Shown here: positions 1-7,235 of the stretch, in pieces | Layout: each line of letters starts with the position of its first letter | How positions within the stretch are numbered: the stretch's first letter is position 1 | DNA from: an uncultured Rhodospirillales bacterium | GTDB taxonomy: Bacteria; Pseudomonadota; Alphaproteobacteria; Acetobacterales; Acetobacteraceae | NCBI GenBank assembly: GCA_903924855.1 | Contig: CAIYCW010000083.1 | Location: forward strand, 1 to 55,643 | DNA: 55,643 nt | Reading direction: 5' to 3' | Notes under the pieces: generated by a model | The model's database searches: none | What the model was told of the DNA's origin: nothing | What the model saw: only the letters and a program-made list of their open reading frames with translations | Position numbers and translations under genes: made by a program

Positions 1-78
1 ATCGTCGCCTGTATGCATAAGCTGCTCACTGTCCTCAACGCCATGATGAAAAGCAGGACGACGTGGAAACACGCTTGA
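1..78 (+). CDS. IS110-family transposase, C-terminal end (partial)
   Basis: Only the last 25 residues lie in the window; the reading frame is open from base 1 and stops with TGA at 76-78. The visible tail contains KLLTVLNAMMKS followed by a Trp, which resembles the C-terminal end of the Transposase_20 domain of IS110/IS1111 recombinases. These enzymes are DEDD recombinases that move circular intermediates. Whether the full gene upstream is intact cannot be seen. The element probably ends shortly after the stop codon, because downstream bases 79-95 look like the short right end common in this family; that boundary is inferred. Confidence 0.6.
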   Translation: MVACMHKLLTVLNAMMKSRTTWKHA

Positions 79-102
79 CTGCCAAGACAGTCGCTGCACC
101 CA

Positions 103-120
103 CCAGGACTGCCGTCCTGG
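103..120. repeat. Small hairpin downstream of the IS110-type gene
   Basis: A perfect 7-bp stem (CCAGGAC / GTCCTGG) with a 4-base loop lies between the transposase stop and the large palindrome at 135-200. It could belong to the IS right end or be a weak terminator. No T-run follows it. Confidence 0.4.
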
Positions 121-134
121 ACCTGCATCAGTTT

Positions 135-200
135 ATCCCTGGTGTCTGAGGGGGGTGCGACCGGACTGGTCCGGTCGCAACCCCCTCAGACACCAGGGAT
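135..200. repeat. 66-bp near-perfect palindrome
   Basis: The two halves, 135-167 and 168-200, are reverse complements except at the pair 155/180 and at the two central bases. The outer part reads ATCCCTGGTGTCTGAG on the left and its complement on the right. As RNA it would form a stem of about 32 bp with almost no loop. It sits between the IS110-type end and the 3' end of leuA, so it could act as a terminator for leuA, be part of a dispersed extragenic palindrome family, or be the insertion target of the IS. Copy number elsewhere cannot be judged from this window. Confidence 0.75.
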
Positions 201-214
201 CAAAACACATGGGT

Positions 215-288
215 CAAGGGCCCCAGGCCCTTGCGGGTCCCGGGCGGAGCCCGGGTCGGGCCGAAGGCCATCCGGCCGCAAGGCCGGA
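215..288. terminator. Cluster of three GC-rich hairpins after leuA
   Basis: Three consecutive perfect hairpins lie just beyond the leuA stop: 215-233 (8-bp stem CAAGGGCC, 3-base loop), 239-255 (7-bp stem CCCGGGC, loop GGA) and 271-288 (7-bp stem TCCGGCC, loop GCAA). The nearest one lies about 14 bases past the leuA stop codon. None has a clear U-tract, so they look more like 3'-end stabilising structures or Rho-linked terminators than classical intrinsic terminators. Confidence 0.5.
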
Positions 289-301
289 CAGCGCGCCCCC
301 C

Positions 302-1876
302 TCAGGCCGAGAGGGCTTCCGGCTCGGTGCGGGCGCGTTTGACCAGGAGTTTGTTGAGGGCGTGGACGTAGGCGCGGGTGGCGGCGACGATTGTGTCGGT
401 GTCCGCCCCCTGCCCGTCCACCATTTTGCCGCCTTCTTCGAGGCGGACGGTGGTGCGGGCCTGGGCGTCGGTGCCTTCGGTGACGGCGCCGATGCTGAAC
501 AGCACGAGGCGGGCCTGGTGTGGGAAGATCTGTTGGATGGCGCTGAAGGTGGCGTCCACCGGGCCGTCGCCGCTGGCGGTGGCGGATTGGGTGGTGCCGT
601 CGATCTCGAGTTCGAGTTCGGCGCGGGCCGGGCCGCGGGAGCCGGCATGGACGTCGAGCGAGACGAAGCGGATGCGGTCGTGATCGCGGACGATCTCGTC
701 ATCCACCAGAGCCACGATGTCTTCGTCGTAGACGATCTTCTTGCGGTCGGCGAGGTCCTTGAAGCGGCGGAAGGCGTCGTTGACGTGGTTGTCGCCGAGT
801 TCGCCGTAGCCGAGGGCGCGCAGCTTGTCGCGGAAGGCGGCTCTGCCGGAATGCTTGCCCATGACGAGGGAGTTCTTGGTCAGGCCCACCGATTCCGGGG
901 TCATGATCTCGTAGGTGGCGGCGTTTTTCAGCACGCCGTCCTGATGAATGCCGCTTTCATGGGCGAAGGCGTTGCGACCGACGATGGCCTTGTTGGGCTG
1001 CACGTCGAAGCCGGTGATGGTCGAGAGCAGTTTTGAGGTGGCCATGATGCGTTCGGTGACGATGGCCGGTTTGCAGGGCACCGCGTCCGGTCGGGTGCGG
1101 ATGGCCATCACCACCTCTTCGAGGGCGGCGTTGCCGGCGCGTTCGCCGATGCCGTTGATGGTGCATTCGATCTGCCGCGCACCGGCCGCGACGGCTGCGA
1201 TGGTGTTGGCGACGGCGAGGCCGAGATCGTTGTGGTTGTGGGTGGAGAAGATGGCGCGCTCAGCCCCCGGCACGCGTTCGCGGACCATGGTGAAGATGCG
1301 GTGCATGTCTTCCGGCAGCGCGTAGCCCACGGTGTCGGGGATGTTGATGGTGGTCGCACCGGCCTTGATGGCGGCTTCGACGCAGCGGCAGAGGAAATCG
1401 GGGTCGGTGCGGCTGCCGTCTTCGGCGGACCATTCCACGTCGTCCGTGTGCTGGCGGGCGAGGGTGACGGAGTCGATCACCTGTTGCAGCACGGCGTCCG
1501 GCTCCATGCGCAGCTTGTATTTCATGTGCAGCGGCGAGGTGGAGAGGAAGATGTGGATGCGGCGGCGTTCGGCGTCGCGCACCGCTTCGGCCGCGCGCAG
1601 GATGTCGCCCTGGGCGCAGCGGGCGAGGCCTGCGATGACGGGGCCTTTGATGGCGCGTGCGATGGATTGCACGCTTTCGAAATCGCCCGGCGAGGCGATT
1701 GGGAAGCCGGCCTCGATCACGTCCACGCCGAGTTCGGCGAGGGCTTCGGCCATGCGCAGCTTCTCGGCCAGGTTCATCGAGAAGCCGGGCGATTGTTCGC
1801 CGTCACGCAGCGTGGTGTCGAAGATGATGACGCGGTCTTCGGCCAGCTTGCCGAAATTGGGATGATTGATGCTCAT
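302..1876 (-). CDS. leuA: 2-isopropylmalate synthase
   Basis: Condenses acetyl-CoA with 2-oxoisovalerate, the first committed step of leucine synthesis, in the cytoplasm. The 524-residue protein has the usual length for the bacterial type. The N-terminal catalytic barrel carries the metal-site signature DTTLRDGEQSPG near residue 20, the HNHNDLG motif near 210 and GIGERAGNAALEE near 240. The C-terminal third is the LeuA dimer domain that binds leucine for feedback inhibition. The ATG start is preceded by a GAGG ribosome site at a good distance. The gene is transcribed towards the IS end at 1-78. The region upstream (1877-2226) holds a possible leucine-rich leader peptide. No other leu gene is in the window. 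Confidence 0.96.
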   Translation of the reverse strand: MSINHPNFGKLAEDRVIIFDTTLRDGEQSPGFSMNLAEKLRMAEALAELGVDVIEAGFPIASPGDFESVQSIARAIKGPVIAGLARCAQGDILRAAEAVRDAERRRIHIFLSTSPLHMKYKLRMEPDAVLQQVIDSVTLARQHTDDVEWSAEDGSRTDPDFLCRCVEAAIKAGATTINIPDTVGYALPEDMHRIFTMVRERVPGAERAIFSTHNHNDLGLAVANTIAAVAAGARQIECTINGIGERAGNAALEEVVMAIRTRPDAVPCKPAIVTERIMATSKLLSTITGFDVQPNKAIVGRNAFAHESGIHQDGVLKNAATYEIMTPESVGLTKNSLVMGKHSGRAAFRDKLRALGYGELGDNHVNDAFRRFKDLADRKKIVYDEDIVALVDDEIVRDHDRIRFVSLDVHAGSRGPARAELELEIDGTTQSATASGDGPVDATFSAIQQIFPHQARLVLFSIGAVTEGTDAQARTTVRLEEGGKMVDGQGADTDTIVAATRAYVHALNKLLVKRARTEPEALSA

Positions 1877-2226
1877 TGTGACCTCGGATTTGCCCCGGAT
1901 TTTATCTTCACGGGCGCGTTCTCATGCGGCTTTGGTCCGGTATCCCCCACGCAATGGCCGACATCAAGTGTCCGGCGCTATGCCCAGGGGCGGGTAAGTC
2001 GAAGGAGAAGGCCGAGGGTTGCGAGCTGGGCGCCGGTGCGCAGCGTGGTGCGTACCACGCGCACGGCCCCCTTGGCCGCCACGATGGTGGCGGCGGTCCG
2101 CAGGGCATGCCGCGCGGGTTTGCGCGCGATACAGCATGCGAGGGGTGCACGGATCAGCATGGTTGGACGCTAGCGGCGCCCCAAAAACGATGCAAGCATT
2201 GCGGCACAAAGAACCGGGGAAACACC
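1877..2226. other. Intergenic region between leuA and a divergent dehydrogenase gene
   Basis: This stretch of about 350 bases separates leuA from the hydroxyacid dehydrogenase gene. On the minus strand it contains a short frame with a cluster of leucine codons (listed separately). It also has a weak promoter-like pair for leuA: TTGATG at 1967-1962 and GATACC at 1944-1939, with a 17-base spacer. On the plus strand GGGGA just before 2227 is the ribosome site of the dehydrogenase gene. No strong terminator/antiterminator fold could be recognised by eye between 1978 and 1876. Confidence 0.5.
1978..2064 (-). CDS. Candidate leucine-rich leader peptide of leuA
   Basis: A short frame ends with TAG 101 bases upstream of the leuA ATG. 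It may start at GTG 2064 or 2058 behind an AAGGGGG sequence; a longer version could start at ATG 2160. Near its end it encodes LGLLLRL, using CTC, CTT, CTC, CTT and CTT for leucine. CTT is scarce in the neighbouring genes, which use mostly CTG, and clustered rare codons for the end product are typical of ribosome-mediated attenuation leaders. The RNA switch that should follow is not obvious, so this is a candidate only; it could equally be a chance frame. Confidence 0.3.
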   Translation of the reverse strand: MRVVRTTLRTGAQLATLGLLLRLTRPWA

Positions 2227-3216
2227 ATGCACAAGCTCGTCTTCTGCCGTGCGTTGCACGCGGATGCCATGGATCTGTTGAAAGACCGCACCGATCTCGA
2301 TGTCCGCGTGCTGACAACCGCGTTTCGCGGGCCGCCGATGCAAAAGGAGCTGGCGGCCGAGATCGTTGATGCCGATGGCGTGGTGGTGGGGCTGGAAAAG
2401 CTGGATGCGGGGCTGCTGGGCACGGCGCGCAATCTGCGGGTGATCAGCCGGTTTGGCGTGGGGTATGACGCGATCGATGTGCCGGCCTGCACGAAGCAGC
2501 GCGTGGTGCTGGCGGTGGTGAACGGCGCCAATGATCTGTCGGTGGCCGAGCACACGATGATGCTGATGCTGGCGGTGGCGCGGCGCACGATCGAGATGGA
2601 TGCCTCGGTGCGGCGTGGCACCTGGATGATGCTGGAAGGCCGGCGCATGCGCGAGCTGGCCGGCCGGCGGGTGCTGATCGTGGGCTATGGCCGGATCGGC
2701 ACACGGGTGGCGAAGCTGTGCCAGGCGTTTGGCATGCACACGATGGTGCATGACCCCGCCTTCACCACGCCGCGGCTGGCGGCGGATGGGCATGAGCCGG
2801 TGCAGCATCTGATGGAGGCGGTGCCTCTGGCCGATGTGATCACGCTGCACTGCCCGCTGTCCGATGCGACGCATCGGATGGTGGATGCGGGCTTCCTTTC
2901 GAAGATGAAATCCGATGCCTGGCTGATCAACACCGCCCGCGGCGGGCTGGTGGATGAGGATGCGCTGGTGGAGGCGCTGCGGGCGCGGCGCATCGAGGCG
3001 GCCGGCATCGAGGTGATGGTGCAGGAGCCGCCGATGCCCGACCATCCGCTGTTCGCCTTGGACAATGTGGTGCTGTCACCGCATAACGCGGCAGCACCGC
3101 TGGAGTGCTATCGCAAGATGTCGCTGCGCGCGGTGCGCAATCTGCTCGATTCGATCGATGGGGTGATCGATCCGGGCTACACGGTGAACCCGGAGGTTCT
3201 GGGGCGCAATTCATGA
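2227..3216 (+). CDS. D-2-hydroxyacid dehydrogenase (NAD-dependent, SerA/CtBP-like)
   Basis: A 329-residue member of the D-isomer-specific 2-hydroxyacid dehydrogenase family, which oxidises 2-hydroxy acids to 2-oxo acids or the reverse. The nucleotide-binding loop GYGRIGTRV lies near residue 150. The catalytic trio follows in the usual order: Arg in NTARGGLVDEDAL, Glu in MVQEPPMPDHPLF and His in LSPHNAAAP. It lacks the C-terminal ACT domain of long SerA enzymes, so it may be a phosphoglycerate dehydrogenase of the short type or act on another hydroxy acid. The ATG at 2227 was chosen because GGGGA precedes it and the family N-terminus begins there. The next gene overlaps its stop by 4 bases. 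Confidence 0.88.
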   Translation: MHKLVFCRALHADAMDLLKDRTDLDVRVLTTAFRGPPMQKELAAEIVDADGVVVGLEKLDAGLLGTARNLRVISRFGVGYDAIDVPACTKQRVVLAVVNGANDLSVAEHTMMLMLAVARRTIEMDASVRRGTWMMLEGRRMRELAGRRVLIVGYGRIGTRVAKLCQAFGMHTMVHDPAFTTPRLAADGHEPVQHLMEAVPLADVITLHCPLSDATHRMVDAGFLSKMKSDAWLINTARGGLVDEDALVEALRARRIEAAGIEVMVQEPPMPDHPLFALDNVVLSPHNAAAPLECYRKMSLRAVRNLLDSIDGVIDPGYTVNPEVLGRNS

Positions 3217-4154
3217 TCGGGCGGCGCCTGGTGCTGGGGGGGATGGCGGGGCTCACGGCTTGCGCGTCCCAAGCCCGCACGCTGGCGCCGACACTTGTGG
3301 CGTATGACCGCAGCAGAATTGGGGGCGGCATGCGCATCGGCAGCCAATGGTCCGAGCCGGACGGCACGGTGCGGCATCTGTCGTTCACCCTGCCGCCGGA
3401 GGCCCTTACCGAGGCGGCGCGCCAGGTGGCACCACCTCGGCCGGAGCAGGTGCAGCACCAGGCGATGGCGGCCGCACAGGCTGTGGCTGATCATGCACCA
3501 GCGGGCGTGCAACTGGAGTTGCGACCCAAGCCGTTCGGGCTTGACCTGCACGGCACCGCGCCACCGGGCTACGATCTGACCGCGCTGATGAACACGGTGA
3601 TGGCGGCCTATCGCCAGGCCAACAACCAGGCGGTGATCGATGCGGGGTTCCGCTTCATCGCCGAGAATGTGGTGCAGCCGGATTATGCGCGCATCACCGC
3701 CGGACAGAGCGCGCTGCTGGACGACACCGCGCGGGAGATTGGCCGCCAGATGACGGGGCTGGATGCGCGCGGACGGGTGCAGTTTCTGCTGAGCTTTCTG
3801 CAGTCGCTCACCTATCAGGTGCTGCACAGCCGCGGGCAGCAGGCGATGCGCACACCGGCGGGGGTGCTGGCCGATGGCAGGGGGGATTGCGATGCCAAGA
3901 GCATAACCCTGGCCACGCTGTTGGCAGTGATCGATCCAGGGCTGTCCACCGTGCTGATCTATGATGATCAGCACGCCTTCCCGGGCGTGGCCCTGCCGGT
4001 GCTGCCGGGCGATCCGGCGTTCCAACTGGGCGGGCGCAGCTATGTGGCGGTGGAGCCGGTGGGGCCTGGCTGGTTCCCGGTGGGCCAGCTCTCCGACCAG
4101 TCGCGCGCCATTCTGGCATCCGGCATGGCGAAGACCACGCTGCTGCGCGGGTAG
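3213..4154 (+). CDS. Transglutaminase-like putative lipoprotein
   Basis: A 313-residue exported protein. The start carries an Arg pair, a short hydrophobic stretch and a lipobox-like LTAC, so it is probably a lipid-anchored lipoprotein. The C-terminal half has the features of a transglutaminase-like cysteine protease fold: Cys in GRGDCDAKS near residue 230, then His in DDQHAFPG near 255, and an acidic residue in VAVEPVG. Members of this superfamily include peptidases and amide-processing enzymes; the substrate is unknown. Its ATG overlaps the stop of the dehydrogenase gene (ATGA), so the two are translationally coupled. A hairpin terminator overlaps its stop codon. Confidence 0.7.
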   Translation: MIGRRLVLGGMAGLTACASQARTLAPTLVAYDRSRIGGGMRIGSQWSEPDGTVRHLSFTLPPEALTEAARQVAPPRPEQVQHQAMAAAQAVADHAPAGVQLELRPKPFGLDLHGTAPPGYDLTALMNTVMAAYRQANNQAVIDAGFRFIAENVVQPDYARITAGQSALLDDTAREIGRQMTGLDARGRVQFLLSFLQSLTYQVLHSRGQQAMRTPAGVLADGRGDCDAKSITLATLLAVIDPGLSTVLIYDDQHAFPGVALPVLPGDPAFQLGGRSYVAVEPVGPGWFPVGQLSDQSRAILASGMAKTTLLRG

Positions 4155-4186
4155 GACGGGCCGCCTTCCGGCGACCCGCCCGTCCT
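4153..4186. terminator. Bidirectional hairpin terminator between convergent genes
   Basis: A perfect 9-bp stem, AGGACGGGC at 4153-4161 and its complement at 4178-4186, surrounds a 16-base loop that itself contains pairing bases. It begins within the stop codon of the transglutaminase-like gene and lies just beyond the stop of the opposing outer-membrane gene (4191). No strong T-run is present. Confidence 0.6.
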
Positions 4187-4190
4187 GAGC

Positions 4191-5135
4191 TTACCTGAAC
4201 CAGTCGACCACCGGCCGCCCCAGCGATTTCGGGAAGATGTCGTCCAGGAAGAAGTGCAACTCTGCGATCACCCCGACATTGGTGCCGGTGTTCCGGTTGG
4301 CGGGGATCAGCGCCTCGACCGCAAACTGCCAGCTGTCTTCGCTGTAGACGACGCCGGGTGCGATCATCAGTTGCATCGGCACTGTCGACGGCCGGGTGAC
4401 CGGCGAGGAGTACGACAGCTCGACGATCGGTGTCAGTTTCTCAGCCCAGCCCGGCAGGTCATAGTGATGCACCTGGGATTGCAGATAGGGGATGCTGTAT
4501 TGCAGTGTCAGTCCGCCCACGATGCGGTTTTCGTACCCGCCATTGGTGGTATCGACGCTGGATGGTTTTTTGTCGGAGACCTGATACCCGACGGTGCCGG
4601 TGATGGCGAATGGCCGCAGCGCCTGGACCGGCAGATCGCCCATGCCCTTGCCGAAATACAGCGTGGGCTTGGTGTTGCCGACCGTGTCCGCACCGGTCTG
4701 GGCGCTGCCTGTGTGCGGCAGTTCCCGCGTCACACCCAGCGAGACCAGGACCTCGTGCGGAGCGTTGACATAGGCCTGGTATTTCGCGCCGACCGTGATG
4801 TCCTGCCAGCCGTTGCGGCCTTTGGCGTTGGCGACGTCGTAGAAGCTCTGGCCGAGCTGCACCGAGACGCCTAATCTGTCGGTGATGCGCTTGGCGTAGC
4901 TGGCGTTGACATCGATCTGGCTGGTGGGGCCCACGCCATTGGCGTCCACCCCCGATCGCGTATAGGTGACGGTGGGCAGTGCCAACTCGTCGGCCACCGC
5001 CGGGTCGTCGACGGTCAGAGTTGCCGGGAAGATGCGATCGCCGGCGATGCCATGCGCCATCGCCGAAAAGCTGGTCGCGGACAGAAGGCAGGAAACAGCC
5101 AGCGCAGCGCGCCGGGCAGAGCAAGATGAAGGCAT
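4191..5135 (-). CDS. Outer-membrane beta-barrel-like protein of unknown function
   Basis: A 314-residue protein with a signal peptide of about 27 residues ending at SFSAMAHG. The mature part alternates polar and hydrophobic residues with many aromatic positions (for example VTVGYQVSDKK and LTLQYSIPYLQSQ), as expected for a barrel of the porin or phenol-degradation MetA-like type. It begins with a strong GAGGAGAGG ribosome site. It follows a DUF2946 gene on the same strand, 45 bases downstream, so the two are probably one operon. DUF2946 proteins often occur near copper functions, so a metal-related role is possible but not shown. Confidence 0.7.
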   Translation of the reverse strand: MPSSCSARRAALAVSCLLSATSFSAMAHGIAGDRIFPATLTVDDPAVADELALPTVTYTRSGVDANGVGPTSQIDVNASYAKRITDRLGVSVQLGQSFYDVANAKGRNGWQDITVGAKYQAYVNAPHEVLVSLGVTRELPHTGSAQTGADTVGNTKPTLYFGKGMGDLPVQALRPFAITGTVGYQVSDKKPSSVDTTNGGYENRIVGGLTLQYSIPYLQSQVHHYDLPGWAEKLTPIVELSYSSPVTRPSTVPMQLMIAPGVVYSEDSWQFAVEALIPANRNTGTNVGVIAELHFFLDDIFPKSLGRPVVDWFR

Positions 5136-5180
5136 GAGCCTCTCCTCAGAACAGAAACAACAGCTGGGTGGAATGCGTGC

Positions 5181-5558
5181 TCAGGCCCTGAGGGGCGGTG
5201 CGCGCGGCTGTTGGCTGCCGAGGCGAAGACTGGGACGGATTGACGGCGCGGGCGGCGCTTCGGGTGTGACCCGGACCCAGAGGACAGGATGCGCCGGCTG
5301 GGCCGGGGCGGGGGGTGAGACGGCATCGCCCAGTGCCTGACACATCGGGCAGGCGTGATCGCCACGCTGCGGCAGGTCTTTATCCGGCGTGCCCTGATGC
5401 GTGGGCTGATCCGGCTGCGATGCGTAGCAGATGGCGCCAGCATCCGGCGCTGTCAGCATGGCCAGGCATTGCGCGGGTCCGCCAAGACCGAGCACCAGCA
5501 ACACCGCCGCAAGCATCGGCGCGATATGGGGGATGCAATGGCGGCGCAACATGCTCAT
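5181..5558 (-). CDS. DUF2946-type exported protein
   Basis: A protein of about 125 residues with an N-terminal hydrophobic helix (MLAAVLLVLGLGG) that may be a signal anchor. In the middle it has the pattern HACPMCQAL, the conserved His-Cys-Cys segment of DUF2946 proteins. The C-terminal tail is proline-rich. The family function is not established; the Cys/His pattern and frequent genomic company suggest metal handling. The start is uncertain: ATG at 5558 or 5552 fits best and no clear ribosome site is seen. It lies downstream of the ilvC terminator and upstream of the outer-membrane gene. Confidence 0.6.
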   Translation of the reverse strand: MSMLRRHCIPHIAPMLAAVLLVLGLGGPAQCLAMLTAPDAGAICYASQPDQPTHQGTPDKDLPQRGDHACPMCQALGDAVSPPAPAQPAHPVLWVRVTPEAPPAPSIRPSLRLGSQQPRAPPLRA

Positions 5559-5600
5559 CGGTCGCAATTGCGCCAGTACGTCGTTGTTTGCAAGACGACA

Positions 5601-5628
5601 CGATGGGGCGCATTGCTGCGCCCCATCG
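5601..5628 (-). terminator. Terminator of the ilv operon
   Basis: A perfect 12-bp stem (CGATGGGGCGCA and its complement) with the loop TTGC starts 8 bases beyond the ilvC stop codon. On the minus strand it is followed by TGTCGTCTTG, a modest T-rich tail. Its position fits the end of the miaA-ilvB-ilvN-ilvC transcript. Confidence 0.75.
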
Positions 5629-5636
5629 ATACGCTG

Positions 5637-6656
<1,020 letters not shown>

Positions 6657-6692
6657 TCACTCGGTCCTTTTGTCTTGAAACGATTTGCTGGG

Positions 6693-7214
6693 TTAGATCA
6701 CGCGGGTGCCGCGCGCAATGGCGGCCACCCCTGTGCGGGAGACTTCGGCCAGGCCCAAGGGGCGCATCAGGTCGACAAACGCATCGAGCTTGTCGGTCTG
6801 GCCGGTCATCTCGAAGACGAAGCTCTCGGTGGTCGCGTCCACCACGCGGGCGCGGAAGGCGTCCGCCAGGCGCAGCGCCTCGGTGCGGGCGTGGCCGGCC
6901 TGGGCCACGACCTTGATCAGCGCCATCTCGCGGGCGATGTGCGGGCCGTCCTGGGTGAGGTCGGCCACGCGATGGACGGGCACCAGGCGGTCGAGCTGCG
7001 CCTTGATCTGCTCGATCACCATCGGGGTGCCGGAGGTGACGACGTTGATGCGGCTGCGCGCGCGATCGGTCTCGACGGGGGCCACGGTGAGGCTGTCGAT
7101 GTTGTAGCCGCGGCCGGAGAACAGGCCGATGACGCGCGCGAGCACGCCAGACTCGTTTTCAACGAGCACGGAGATGGTGGCCGAGCGGATGGCCGTGTCC
7201 TGCAGATTGCTCAT
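6693..7214 (-). CDS. ilvN: Acetolactate synthase small (regulatory) subunit
   Basis: The regulatory partner of the catalytic subunit encoded just upstream, giving valine feedback inhibition and stability. The 173 residues contain an N-terminal ACT domain, beginning ATISVLVENESGVLARVIGLFSGRGYNI, and a second ACT-like C-terminal domain, as in the longer IlvH-type subunits. It begins with ATG at 7214, 21 bases after the large-subunit stop, so the two are cotranscribed and should be made in balance. The symbol ilvH would be equally suitable. Confidence 0.95.
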   Translation of the reverse strand: MSNLQDTAIRSATISVLVENESGVLARVIGLFSGRGYNIDSLTVAPVETDRARSRINVVTSGTPMVIEQIKAQLDRLVPVHRVADLTQDGPHIAREMALIKVVAQAGHARTEALRLADAFRARVVDATTESFVFEMTGQTDKLDAFVDLMRPLGLAEVSRTGVAAIARGTRVI

Positions 7215-7235
7215 GGTGCGTCTCTGGCTCCGGTC

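Noticed and set aside
79..134. An IS110 bridge RNA gene in the non-coding end
   Set aside because: The space after the transposase stop is too short and only a 7-bp hairpin is present; the other, longer non-coding end lies outside the window.
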